This document shows positions 21,820-35,094 of a stretch of 64,000 nt of DNA, one piece after another. Location: the NCBI RefSeq assembly GCF_000002425.4, contig NC_037255.1:11734710-11798709 (forward strand). The letters are read 5' to 3'. Source of the DNA: Physcomitrium patens. Lineage: Eukaryota; Streptophyta; Bryopsida; Funariales; Funariaceae. Position 1 is the first letter of the stretch. The number at the start of each line of letters is the position of its first letter. The position numbers and the translations under genes are program-made. Under the pieces are notes generated by a model, which was given only the letters and a program-made list of their open reading frames with translations, did not search any database and was not told the DNA's origin.

Positions 21820-23300
21820 ATGTCTTCCCTCTTTAAACATGCTCATCCTTCGATATGCACCAAATGAACCATATTTCATAATTGGTGTAAAATCATTTTT
21901 TCATTTTTTGCATCTGATCCATTCTCAAAAACTCTAATAAATTTGGTATTAAAGGAATTTACATCTTGCAAGAGTACCTTCCATTTAGTACCTCTATAAT
22001 CTTATTTTATAGTATTATTTTTTTAAAATCTCTAAATTTTGTAACAACTTTTGGTAATGGATCCTTCTTAAAATTATCTTGATTTTGTTATTAATTCAGA
22101 GGCATAGTCAAAAATTGTACTACCCTTCTTTCATTCTTACTAAAAATTTGTATATAAGATAAACTATCATTAAGTATCTTTATTTCCATCCAAGTTGCAA
22201 TAATATATAATTGCTCCAAAATAAAATGATAAGATGTTGCATTTTAAACAAAGAAATTTTACACCATTGCAAAGTCACCAATTTGAATTTTCACATCTAA
22301 ACAAGCACTTTATGATTCATCTCATATATTATTAGCTACCTATATTGTCCATTAATACTTCATATCAATTGGCCATCTTTGTTTCATATATAGTTCCTAA
22401 GATATAAGATTTATCTCAAAATTGTGATCAATCAAAGTAACAAGTGATGCATCCATATTTCCAACCTTTATTAATATCTCTATAGTTGCTCTAGTTCAAT
22501 GCTTATGAATATAATGACTTGAAACTTCTTTATCTTTATTATTTTAATTATCAAAACATACTCTTTGATTATGAATCTTTTCCTTACTTGTTGATTGTTT
22601 GCAATAATTATCAAATTTATCTTCTTCATCCTTACATATGCATGCATCAATAACATGATTTAATCCAACTTCACCCTTTAATTGTCTCTTCCACTTAATA
22701 TTATCAATAATGATATCATCAAATTCCTTCTTAGTAATATCTAAAATCTCCTTCAATGTAAACTCAAACTTAGCATTGAATATATGTTCTTCAAAAACCC
22801 CCTTTAAATTTTTTGTTGCCTCAATATCATAAAGTAATTTGTATGTTGACAACTTACCTTTATTTCTTATATTCTTTGTTTTTTCCTTCAATGTTGTCAA
22901 AACATCCTCCATTGGTAATACTTGTGAAGTCATCTCATAAGCCTTCTTTCTTCAAGTTTGTTTCTTGAAAGTACTTTCTTCTCTTGATTCTTTAAAATCT
23001 TGCCTCTTCTTCTATTTTATTAAAGCTTTATATTAGTTTTTAGTAATATAGACATGTACTAACAAAGCTTTCATAAAATCTTCTCAACTTATAGCTCCAC
23101 AAATTACAGTAGCAATCCTCAACAATGCTTCCCATAGCATCTTTTTTTTTGTATTGTAAAAATAGAAGAAGACCAAAGTCCACTTGGTACAATATTTCCA
23201 AAAAAATCATGTTTGCCATCATGATCTATTCTAATACCATAACTTGTAACTTCTATTGTTGTAATCTTATGTGAAGTTAAATAATCCTTAATCAATGCTT
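21820..23300 (-). pseudogene. Gag-protease remnant of a second LTR retrotransposon
   Basis: A 129-codon open stretch at 22544-22933 (minus) reads FEFTLKEILDITKKEFDD and RQLKGEVGLNHVIDA, which I associate with the region before the protease in a gypsy-like family. Further on, LVTLIDHNFEINLIS (about 22390-22460) fits a retropepsin active-site segment of the DHGSEIN type, then CLDVKIQIGDFAM and SYHFILEQLYI (about 22200-22330). A purine tract AAAGAGGGAAGACA (21822-21835, minus) precedes the LTR. No reverse transcriptase follows before the LTR, so the element was either gag-protease only or internally deleted. Confidence 0.65.
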
Positions 23301-24700
23301 TTATATCTCTTTTATCAAATCCTAGGTCAAATCCTAGAGAAAATCCTAAGGATTCCTAAATCCTAAAAAAATCCTATACCAAAACCTAAGGAAATCTTAA
23401 TCAAACTCTAAATCTTAAAAAAACTCTTAATAAATCCAATAGCAAATTAAAATCTCAAAAACTAGTGATGGAATTTTTAATATCAATTCATATTTTGCAT
23501 AATTTTTAAAATCTTAGTTAGAAACAAACACAAGTAAGATGACATTGATCTCTCTCATCAATTAAGAGAAATGCAAGATAATCCAATCAAGTGTTGAACG
23601 ACCTCCTATTCTAAGTAGATTTCTAAACTTCAAGCACTAATATCTCTTTTTTAAACCATTGAATTGCTTTAAAATTTCACCTAAACATTAGGAATCAAAT
23701 CTTGTATTCATATGAAAAATTTCACTTCAATCCAATCTACTAATAGCTGAAGAACTTAGAAAAACTTACTAAGCCTCAAGCTCCAATTTCTAAGATTTCA
23801 ATGCACAAAAAACCTCATATACTTCAAACTAAGTATTAAATTAATCTCAAAATCTACAAAGTTATTCAAAAATATTTCACCAACTCAATGTCCAAATTTT
23901 ACATGCATACAAACCACACAAGGTTGGTAAGGATTTGGAAAAAAAAAGGCAATCTACTATTGTTATAGTAAATAAAAAGTAGATATTTTGCAGTACAAGA
24001 GAGATATGAATTTGGAAGTAAAAATAAATAAATTAGAATAATTCAAAGAAGAGAATATATCAATGGTTGGTATACTTGAAAGATATTGTTATTAATATTT
24101 AACTAATGACTAAAATGTGGCGATTGTTGCATAATTAAAAAATAAATTGAATCATCTAGGAGTTAAGACTATTAGAAGATAATATTTATAATTATATTTT
24201 AAAAAAAATCATGTAATATTTTTTAAAAAAATTCTTAATATCAATAGAGATGTATAGTTATTTATGTTTTTGAAATTTATAGAACTTACAAAAAAAAATT
24301 TATACAAATGTATATTAATATTAATTGTATTTTTGAAAAAATAAAATTATTATTTTATTTTTTTATGAATTATTGTTTTTTTATAATTTTTTTTATTTGA
24401 TTTAAATATTTTTATAATTATATATTTAAAAATTAAGATTGAGTTTATATTGAAAATTAGTTTTAGTATCAAACTATGCTCGTATTTTTACAATTGATTC
24501 TGAATTTTTAAATTTGAGATTTCATATTATTTATATATATATATATAAGGAAATATAATTTATTTTTTATTATATTTCTTTACAAATCTATATATTTTTC
24601 TTATGAATTTATGTGTTATTTTTTATTGTGTTAAATATATAGTATTTGATGATGTTTTATTTTTTCAATTATATTTTAATCTTTTATACTATTATAAAAA
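23301..24700. other. AT-rich decayed DNA
   Basis: No gene or domain was recognised. 23310-23450 is rich in degenerate AATCCTAAA-like words, and a similar stretch in reverse orientation lies at 26290-26460, perhaps a shared repeat. An (AT)n tract lies near 24532-24546. Confidence 0.4.
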
Positions 24701-24719
24701 AAATTGATGGATCAAGTTT

Positions 24720-25110
24720 AGTATTCTAGACTCTAAGATGAGCTTCTGTTAGGCTTCCTCAACCCAATTGTATGTTAATGATTTGCAATGGTATTGATGA
24801 GTTGGGAGTGTGACGCAAGTGAGGCTTGAGAACCATCACTTGCCAACATATAGTTGAAATCTCCTACTTCTATTAGAACATGAGTTAAAGATTTGATTGT
24901 CTAGATATTAATACTTTTATGATCCATTCAATCATCAATGTTACCATGTCATCTTTCAAATATATAAGCTTGATGTCTTTCTTAAGTCTATACTTGCAGC
25001 ATTGAATCCACCTAATTTTTTACAATGAACATTTTATAGTTTCAAAGGCAAGATAGGCTCCAAAAAAGTCCTTTATTTTTTCAATGCATTTCTTTGTTCT
25101 CTCCCATATA
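24720..25110 (-). pseudogene. Possible LINE 3' coding remnant
   Basis: The minus strand contains LINE-like fragments, for example KLGGFNAASIDLRKTSSL followed by short pieces ending QLYVGKWWFSSLTCVTL. Similarity to the C-terminal part of LINE ORF2 is weak, and the position downstream of the reverse transcriptase fits. I regard it as tentative. Confidence 0.35.
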
Positions 25111-26989
25111 TGCATTAAGAAGAGTAACAAAAAAAGAAAAATATTGTTAATAACTATCTCTAATCTATTGTATTAATTTGATTGAACTGTTAGTAAGTGA
25201 TTCTTTAGAAAATATGATATTATATTATAATACAACTATTAAATAAAAGAAAAATAAAGATTATATTATAGAAGAACTTAATTGAAAAAATTGTAGTAAT
25301 TTATCTTAAAACTATAGATAGTGGTCAATGAGATAATAAAATAAATAAAAGCTAATGTTGCTTTTTAAAATAATGGGCTTCTATTGACTTTTTACAGCCA
25401 TAAACGACATAAAATAAAGTAGATAAGAAAAATAATAAAATATTTTTATATTAAAAAAAATTAAGAATAATTTATGGCAAAAATTACTTTAAGAAACTAA
25501 GGATTAATATGTAAAGAGGATTGATTGTAAACAAAGATCAAAATCATACCTTAAGGCACAAAGCTATATATTTACAATAATTCAAGGATTCTTTTGTTGA
25601 TTAGAAAGTAAGTATTGAAAAAAAAAAAAAAAAAAAAAAAAAAAACTATAGTAAGTTTCTTTGAATAATAATTTGAAATAATTTGAGTTTCTAATGACTT
25701 TGTAAAGGCTTTGCAAAGACAAGGTTATTTTAGGTGAAGTTAATTTTTTTTAAATATAAAAAATTTATACTTTGGAGAATTTTAGTAGAATTTTAACTAA
25801 TCTATAGATGAAGTATTGTAGTTGTATAGTCATATTTGTATTAAATATATATATCATAAGTTTGAGCTTGATCAAATGGTTCATTTGAAGATTGATGAAA
25901 AGCTGTAATGGAGTCTCTAAAATTGGATATTAGAAGACTAGTGAAGGTTATTAAAATTTTATAAAAATTATCAATTAGATAGAGATAAAATTTCTATATT
26001 AATAAAAAAAAAAATTAAAATTGTACAAAGTTTTAGAGCAATCGGATAATAGAATCAAGAGATATTAGCATTAGAATATTAGCATCAAGGTTAAAAAAGG
26101 TGGCTAACTAATACTCAAGCAAATTATAAGATTTATCTTTCATTTAGTGATTTTGGTCTTCATTGAAATGTTTTTGTTTGTTTTCAACTAAATAATTAAA
26201 ATAAATATTTTTTTTCAATTAAAATTAATAATTATATTATTAATTATTAAAAATTTAATTTTCTATAGAATTTAATTAATATTTGATCAAGATTTGATAA
26301 AGATTTGATTAAGATTTGGTTTGAATTTGATTAGTATAAGGTTTTAAATTATAGATTTAATTAAGATTTAGAGTTTTAAGGTTTTACTAAGATCTGTAAT
26401 TTAGAATTTGACTAAAATTTAGAATTTAGGATTTGATTAGAATTTGATTAGGATTTATATATATATATATAATTTAAATATTATTTTTGAATTAATTAAA
26501 ATATAATAATATTTTTATAAGTATTTTTTTAATTTTGATAGGATATATTTAAGATAATTATAAGCTAATTTGGATTATTTAAAGATGCCAAAGAGTGTTT
26601 TTAAAAGTCTTATGCATTATTTTGAGTTATAAATCAAATTTCAAGGTAAGTTCAAACTCTTCCACATCTATATATTTAATGCATTGTCAAGTTATTTTAT
26701 ACATAATACAATAGGAGGCTTTCAAAAATTTGTCAATATCATAAGAAGTCAAGGACAAGATAAAGAGAGAGCCAATTACTTTGCTCACTTCATCAATTTT
26801 TCTTTGTTTATAAGGATCTCATTATGTTCCTAAGGATTTTTCAATAACTATTTGATTTTGATCAGTTGACATTGAATCTAGATATCAAGAAAAATACTTT
26901 TAGGAGATTAATAAGGTTAAAAATAGATTTTTATTTTCCTTATATTATAAAAGAAGTACTATTTTCATATTGAAATAATATCTAATCTT
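25111..26989. other. AT-rich DNA, probably LINE flank
   Basis: No domain was recognised. It contains a 28-base A run near 25617-25645 and a stretch of degenerate AAGATTTGAT repeats at 26280-26460. Confidence 0.4.
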
Positions 26990-27680
26990 GGCCATTTTTA
27001 AAACATTGTATTTTTTGAATTCTCTCTTCGTTGATTTCTTTTGAAACTATAGCATTTAAAACTTTTATTACTAAGAGAAAAAAAAATAAAGAGTAAGTGA
27101 GCATCATTGCCACACTTCTTTTCGTATTACAAAGAAGATAGAAGAGGAGCCATTAACTTTATGCATGCCTTTGCATTGTAGAAAAGCAAAAAATCTATAA
27201 TTATAAATTTAGGTGGTATGCCAAAGGCCTCTATTGCAATGAATATAAAGTTCTAGTCTATCATATCATAGGCTTTAGAAAGTCCACCTTAAAAAAGAGT
27301 AATGGTTGGCAAAAATATTTTGCTCAAGCTAGTATCTCTTGAATAAGTAGTAAGTTGTTGAAAATATATCTCATTAGAAAAAAGACCAATTCATTGAGGT
27401 TGTCCACTTTGAAAAGTACATGTTGTAGCTTGAGCTATAATGCATTAGTATAGATTTTATAATCTTAATTTAATACAGTAGTTGGTCACTAGTTAGTAAG
27501 TTGCTATTTAAGTCCACCTTTGTAAAATAAAGCTATTATCTTTGTGGTTACTTAGAGAAGTAAGTAACAATAGAAAATACTTTTATATAACTTGATAAGA
27601 TATTCATGCCTCAGTATGTTCCAAAAAGCATGTAAAATTCAAGCACAATCTTATTTGGACTCAAGGACTTGTTTGTATTT
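26990..27680 (-). pseudogene. LINE (L1-type) reverse transcriptase remnant
   Basis: Minus-strand frames show the L1-like reverse transcriptase order: SPNKIVLEFYMLFG (near 27640), KIIALFYKGGLK then QLTN (27490-27540), YKIYTNAL, LVFFLMRYIFNN (27350-27390), EILA.AKYF, QPLLFFKVDF (near 27290) and AFGIPPKFI (near 27210). They correspond to the canonical GIIALLHKGG, LTNWRPITLLN, FLPMRFILDN, PLIFLKLDFSKAYD series. Many stops break it. The expected YADD box was not found, so the element is dead. Confidence 0.75.
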
Positions 27681-27803
27681 ATTATATGCAAGGCTTGTAT
27701 CAACTCTAATAGTTATATTAGGGTCATAGAGATGTTTTCATTGCAAAAGTATTTTTGTCTACAAATCACCTTGGTACTTGAATACTATTGTCTATTATTG
27801 ATG

Positions 27804-27837
<34 letters not shown>

Positions 27838-30800
27838 TGGCTATATATGAATTTTTTATGAAAATTGGTACATATAAAGAAGTAGGTAACTTGACTATAG
27901 TGAATTTATCCATGCAAAACCTTAAGAGAGGTGATATAGAATAAAATTGAGAGTTCTTTGTGTATTTTAAAAATAATTTGTAAACCTTGGTCTGTGAATT
28001 ACTTCCATTTAAAACTACTACAAAGATGTTGATCTTTGGCTTTGTGCTTTTCAATATTAATATTTTTTTCATACACGTCTTTCAGCAAGCTTATAGATTG
28101 GTATTTCCTATGTCTATTCAAAGACCACTAATTACTACTACTAATTCATAATATAGCCTTTCTTCTTCTACTTCACAATGATCAACTTTTTGGATACAAA
28201 ATCTTTTGTACAACTTCACACATTTGTTGATTTTTCTAAAAAAAAATATAAGGTTAGAGTAAGAAATTCATGTATGGCAGATCTTCAATTGTATTTTTGT
28301 ATTATTAAGGTAGTATGTACTCAATAACATAAGATGATTGACATTGTTTTACCTCTTGTAGTATAATCTAACATAAAATTGCATGAAAAGAATAACCAAG
28401 GATAGGATTGTGAAGAAAAAGCTATGACTACAAAGTTAGAACATGTGATTTATTTTCTAAAAATTATTTAAGACATTTATCACTTTAAAATTTGGAATAT
28501 AAAAAAAAGATTAAATATTTAATCTATCACAAAAGATTTCAAATCATTCTATTGATTTAACATTGAATTATACAAATCCAAAGTGAGGTAGGTCCAAAAG
28601 TGAGGATAGAATCAAATTAAGATTTACATAAACAACAAAGACCTCTACATGAAGAAGCTTTGTGCTTTTTTAGACCAATCACAAACTTCTCAGCAACATG
28701 CCATAGAATGTCTCTTTATTTGTCTTTTGTTATTTCAGCTTGAACAAATAACATTGATAGAAGAAAAGAGATCTTTGACTTGTAAGGCCAACATAAGTAA
28801 CAAGAAGAGTTAGAATTTTTATTCTAAGATTGTAGATCCATTAACATTGGATTTGTCAATGTGTCTTTTAATAAAATTTTGTTCATTTCCTAGTAGATAC
28901 TTTGAATCCTTGAATAATCCTACAAAGAGCTCTACCTATAACTTACATAGTTTCATGCCAATCTATTATAGAAGAAATTCAAATAAGAAAAAAGATTCAT
29001 ATTGTGATTAATTGGAGTTTTTCATAGTTAAAGTACATAACAAATTTGATACTTGATTGTAAACTACTTGTGGATCTTGAGTGTCTTTGGTAATAATTCC
29101 TACTAAAGATATACAAGATAGAAGTTTTAATAAATAGCATCAATAAAATTACATGCAAAGAGAAGTGTGGATTAAAATAACTCTCATATCCAATACTTAT
29201 TACTTATAGTTAGTAGTTGTTATCTTTATTAATAATTCTATTTTTTATTTTTTTTATTTATTAAAAAATATATTAAGTATATTTTTTAATATCTTATCTT
29301 CTACTAGGATATGCCATAGAATATGTTTTATATTCTTAAGATCCTTTGAAATCTCATCAATAACAAGAATATCCTATGATATATACTTTATACTCTTACT
29401 TAATCTGTGAATATGTTTTAGTAGATCTTTTATCTTTTGACCTTGTCTCTTCACCCTTGACCTCATTTCTTATTCAAAGGATAGTCTTTCCACATGCCAA
29501 GAGATAATCTTCTAATCTTTAGTAGTATATTAAGATAATATCTTCTACAAAGTAACTTATTCTACTTTTATTTTTATTTATTTATTTCAATAATATTTTT
29601 ATTGTATTTTGAAAAAATGTCAAAGTGGATGGAGTATTAATGTGTAAAATACCATTTAGTTTCAAATGGCTCAATATTTCTTCTTAAATTAGAGTGTGTT
29701 CTTGTATCTAAATTTTCTTCTTATAAGTCTGATCATTGAAAATTTCATTAAAATTATTGATATCCATAAATTTTTTAGTTTAAGATGAAGATTTTTTCTC
29801 TATTGCCATTATTTTATAATCCACTTTGTCAAGCTCAATATGTATGGTTGCAGATTGTTTGGATCAACTTTTTCATGATGTAGTTTGTGTCATTGGTTCT
29901 ATTTGCTACTTACATGGTCTTATTATTTTCAACTTGTAAAAAACTCATTGTGGAGTTCAAATATTCAACTTCTATTATGGCAATTTGAATGGAGGTAGAG
30001 GCACAATTATTTCTAGCAAAGAAATCCTTCTTTGTAATATTACCTCTATTTGACTTAGTTGAAAGACTTGATATCTTGGCAAGAATTGGTTCTCCAACTA
30101 AATTTCTATCTCTGCTTATATTTAGATGGATAACAAGAAGTAATCCTAGATGAGTTATGCCATGAATATGCAATATCTATATTAGATTGATAAATTATTA
30201 TAATCAACTTGTATGTGGCTCATTTCTTTTGAAATTAGATTCACAATGCTAATGGTAAGTTTATATGCTACTTCTATGGTCATTCCGATATAAAAGTTTT
30301 GGTAGGTGCTATGACCATTATTTTAATCTTTGTCTATTACTGATTCAATGCATTGTGCTATGTCTTATACATTGCTTAGTAATTTGTCTATAATTGATTT
30401 GAGGGTGACTTAGGTTGATATTTTTATGCCAACTAGTCTACTAAGATTAAATCCTTAAATCTATGAGTGTAACATATAAGTCCTCTATTAAGATAGGTAG
30501 ATTTGAACATAAGCAATTTCTAAGAAGTTGCTTTGTCCTTACTAATCAATTGAAAGAACCTATGTCTTAAGGTTCTCTATAGTGTCAACTCTTCTTGTAT
30601 TTTAGCTTTTAGGGCTCACAACTAGTTTGTATATACTTCATAGTTTGTCTAGTCTACTTCCTACAAAATTAGCAATGAACACACACTATGTATAGTGCTT
30701 CATTTTGTGCTTCACTATATACACATCAAACTTAACTTCTATCATTTTTTTATCAAAAAGAAATCTTATACAACTATAAGATAACCATGTCAAAAAAAAT

Positions 30801-30960
30801 TCATCTAATGATGCTTTCACTTTGTATACATGCCAAAGTTTATTGTTGAAGCCACAAGCTCAAGATTAATCTTGTGTTTGCACAATATATACATTCTATT
30901 TGATGTCCTTCTTCTAACTTTGTCAAACCAACTAGCACATGAGCCAACTATGCCTTTAGT
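27681..30960. other. AT-rich DNA, probably 5' part of the LINE, unreadable
   Basis: This lies upstream of the reverse transcriptase on the minus strand, where endonuclease and ORF1 would be expected. Only weak fragments are legible (e.g. RDILWHVAEKFVIGL near 28700). A long A run lies at 27802-27834. I cannot define borders. Confidence 0.35.
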
Positions 30961-31020
30961 ATATTGATGTATTTAGTACATTGATGTAAGACGATGGAAC
31001 ATAAATGGAAGACGATCGAG

Positions 31021-31096
31021 TGCATATGACACAATACCATAGGTAACAAACAATAATAGCTTATTGTTTGTTACCTATGGTATTGTGTCATATGCA
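31021..31096. repeat. Perfect 36-bp hairpin with 4-base loop
   Basis: 31021-31056 is the exact reverse complement of 31061-31096, leaving a TAGC loop. Pairing continues outward with two mismatches over about 17 more bases (AAATGGAAGACGATC on the left, its complement on the right at about 31098-31114). It marks the border between the transposon desert and the next gene-like island. Candidates are a MITE, a recent inverted duplication or a hairpin RNA precursor. Confidence 0.85.
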
Positions 31097-31149
31097 TTGG
31101 ATCGTCTTCCATTTCTTCCATTTATGTTGATTGTGCAACCTTTGATGTA

Positions 31150-34100
31150 CTTTGCTACATGATTTCTAATCCTAAAATCTAAAACCCTAATTGAAGCACT
31201 GCCACCTCTAAGAGCTCTTTGTCCCTCCTTTGAGTTGTAGCTGAGTGTGAAGATAGCTAGGCACCTTCCTTAGTTGTGGTTGGACACATAGAAATCTTGT
31301 CGGACACAATGCGTGATAAGTCACAGTAGCCCTGCACATAAGCGTAGAGGTGGCACAACTGCCTCTTGGTTTTTGGTTTTATGAAGAAGGGTACTCATAG
31401 CAAGTGCCGTGGAAGTGTGTCCAACCACCTTGGATTGAGAATCTGTATTGTTCAGTGTCTTTCTCCTCACTCGATGACCTACCTTGTATCTTTCGACATT
31501 GTATCCGGACGCTGCTCGGTGTCTATATCTATTAGGAAAGCATCCTTGTTGTGTACAAGAATTTGAACAGTAAAGTCAGAAAATGTCTAATCTGCAATAC
31601 TTGGGGATTCTTCATAATGCCGGAATCCAGATCAAATGGGTCCATGATTAGACACGTTCAACCTGTGTTCCGCAACTTTGAAAGCTTATTCAAGAGTGTG
31701 AGTGACTTGTTGTATGAGAAGACGATCACTGGTGGTCAACTTCTTTTCTCAGTGGCGTGATTCGATTATTTTCCTATTATTTTGCCAGCTTGTATTAAGG
31801 CACGTCTATGTATTTGTATACCTTGGCTGCTTCTTTTTTGTGTTTGACGTGTTTGAGTGGTCTTTGGAATTCGTTGCGTTCTCGTCGTTGCAGTGGCAAG
31901 CTAGAACGAAGACGCTGCCAGTGGTAGAGCGACTACAGAAGGGTATGCACCGTGGGCATATTGCATTCATTTGCTTCTGTCTATTTTCGCTCATTGTTTT
32001 CTGATAGGGTTTGCCCCGGATTGGGATGTTTCTGAAGTAGGAGGTGTGAATTTTATTTAGACGTCCTAGAATGCACAAGAAATCCGAAACCAGGAAAAAG
32101 ACAGTCAAGGATTCTGATATGCCAAAGTGACCACCTTCTCCGTACTTCATCTTCATGTAAGCCCTGACGACTGACGCTTGTCTTCTAGATCTCCTCTATT
32201 CTGGAAGTGGTGTTTGATGATCTCGATTTCTAGTTTTAAAGGAGTGTACTCACATTTCTACCTTTTTTTTTAATTGGTTGCAGGGAGACCTTCCGGTCTC
32301 TGAGAAAAGAAGGGGTTACTGCGGGAAATTTTCGAAGGCCCCTTCACTCCTTTGAAGCACCTAATTCAAATCTGGGTCTTCGCGCTGAGTACGGGATGTG
32401 TTTGTTGTCGTTTTCGCATGTAGCATCTTTTGCTTATGATGCGCCTCTTCAGTGGATAAACCAGAGTTCAATTCAAGCTCTGTAGCAAGAACAGTGATGT
32501 TGATAACTTGATCAAAATTTCAGAGCGCTAAAAGCGGTGCCGAGAGGTGGCCCAACATGTCAGACGAGGTCAGTGGTGTTACTCGTATTAGAAATCGTAT
32601 CGAACCTGAAGCGAATCATTTGTGGACTATCTGTCGACAGGTTTGCCTTGCTCGTTCTTTCCGATATTGTGGAGAAGAAAGCACCTTTCGTTGCTGAGGT
32701 CGCAGCAAGGAAAGGCAAGTATGAGCTAGCGATGACAGCCTGCAAAGTATGCACAAATTAGACACTACCTTCCCAGCTTTGAGAATATTGTTAAACTCAA
32801 ATTATCCAAAGTCGAATTATGCATTTTCTGTTCTCTGATGTTTTTTAATTCTCAATTTTCTGATCTATTTCTGTTGTACGTGGTTCTTTTTTTTATATTT
32901 TATTTTGGGTTTCTCGTTTTGTAACAGAAGTTTGAAAGTCAGTTTGGAAACTCCAATTCTGTCAAACTCATTTTTATAATGTGATTAGCACTTGGCATGG
33001 CTGGATACTCACAACGGTTATCATGTGCCTCATTCCAGAATAGCAAAGCCTTAGAGTCCTCTGCGTAGCTTACGCACCAGACGAAGTCCTCCAGCCTAAA
33101 ATGACGTTACGATTCCCGTCTTATCGAAAACCGAAGACAAATTTAACGCATGTACATCTGTGCGCCAAGAATCATGGTTATGCGACTGTGATGCAATCAT
33201 AGATTTGTTTCTTCCAGTTAATTATAGCGTAGGAGCAGAATTGGAGATTTTCCACTTTCGGACGTTCACAATGCACACTGCATATGTTAGCTGTGTCTTT
33301 TGGGCATTATTTATGTTCTAAGGGAGGATTTGATGGTTAATGTGCAGCATAGCATTCGTGTAATGATGAAGTTATCGATTTAATCCCATGTATCGAAAGC
33401 GAAGCTTGGGGTCGGAATTGTGTGCAAGTGTGCATAGAGTAATGAGGTGGTTTGGGACCAGGGCAGGGAATGACGACGCGTGCTAACCGTGTCATGGCAA
33501 ATACATTGGATGTCACATAGATTGCGATTGGGACTGTCTGTGTACACCGCTGTGATGGTAGACGGAATGTGAAGTGATGTACAAGTTGGTGCTGCGGTGT
33601 TCATCATGCCCAGTTGCTTCTTTTTTATGACTTTCTCTTACAGTGCAAACCGCTCACCCTGCAAGTTCCCACCCCTTCGCCTCGATATTTTTGTGAATAT
33701 TAACCGTGAAACATGGCTATCGGTGCCACGAATCAAGAAACTCTGAGTCTTGGCGATGAGCACGTCACACACTTTTAATGCGTTCACAAATGTGCCAGTT
33801 TAGGAGCAGCTTTAGAAAAAATACACATGTGGGCCGATACTCTTTTTAAAGTGAAGCTGGCTTAACCAAGATATCCAAAGCTGGTTCACTGATACAGACT
33901 ATTTAATTGAGTGGATGGAAAAGTATAGCTGAGGGAAGCCAGTCCTAAAGCCAGTTTAATCGAAGGGACATGGGACCCTCTACTAGCAGGAGTGCATATT
34001 CACTTAGTGGGTTGATTTGTTTTTACTGATTGTATCAAGCTTGTCTATGTGACGAACAAATTTGTAATATGATAGAACGATTTGCGCACTTCTGCAAACG

Positions 34101-35090
34101 GAGAAAACTTAACTATTTATAACCTGAATACCTTACATCTGGAGGTCGAGAGGAGACGCTAGGAGTGGTGCAGATTGACTGGCATTTTGGTTGCTACTTC
34201 TGCCTGCTCTCTCAGCAAACAGGAAATGCCAGGCGTGGGAAACGCTCGCAAAAAACTACATTGTTTCGAACAATTTGGTCCACTTGTCACTGAAGGCGTT
34301 CAGTTGAGCTTTTGCGAATAATTTTTTTCACTCGTCACGCACTGATATAATTTATTAGTAGAATCTTACGCGAAGGTTATGTGGCAGATTTGCTCGATCC
34401 GTTTGATCCTAGAGTATGCAGCCAAGCATTGCAGTGACCCGAACACTGGGTAATGCATAAGTTAGATTTGGGCTCTTAACAAGCTTAACAACGACGAACA
34501 ATTTGCAGTTCAACTCTTAGAACTTGGTGAGAGCCGCGCGAACGCAAGCCTCCGCTGCCACAAACTATGCCCTCCGTAGAGAGATACTAGAGTCAAACGG
34601 CCCGAAAGTGCAATGGAGCAGGTTACCCTAAGTCATCTACCATCCTGGCCATGGATTGACTTCGCCCAGGTAAGCAAGTAACTAAGCAGCAAGCGGCGTA
34701 CTTGTATGCATAACTTCGACAAATCCATCCTTAGATAAGGAATATCAAGGCACTCAGGTAGGGGATCTTCATTCACAACCAACGAGACAGTGAAGCGAAT
34801 GCAGTGATGTGGTTTGGCATGTTTGGGCTAACTTCTTTTTTCTCTGGTGATAAAAATATACATCCCCATCATTGAATAATTCGTCGGAATTCAACTTCAG
34901 GTTTAGAGCGTCATATATCCAGAGAACACAGAGGTGTTGTGAAGGGGTTCATAACTTGGATTACGAATCGATGCGAATAAATCCAAGCAAAAATCTGCTT
35001 CTATTGCATCAGAGGATATAAACGCAACTGCACACACTGTTTCTCTGCTAAAAGTTCGACTATATTGTATGAATCAAATCATTTAAAAAT
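31150..35090. other. Gene-like composition, no assignable gene
   Basis: GC rises to the level of the genic islands. Short ORFs lie on both strands (e.g. 31366-31566, 31702-32004 and 32537-32761 on plus), but none resembles a family I know and no consistent exon chain emerged. An 8-base-period T-rich acceptor-like stretch precedes CAG at 32280. The region could hold a noncoding transcript or a lineage-specific spliced gene. The end next to 35095 contains COP1 3' UTR. Confidence 0.35.
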
Positions 35091-35094
35091 CAAT

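Noticed and set aside
23310..23450. Degenerate CCTAAA-like words as an internal telomere repeat
   Set aside because: The words are irregular and not in a 7-bp register, so they fit AT-rich decay or a diffuse repeat better than telomeric DNA.
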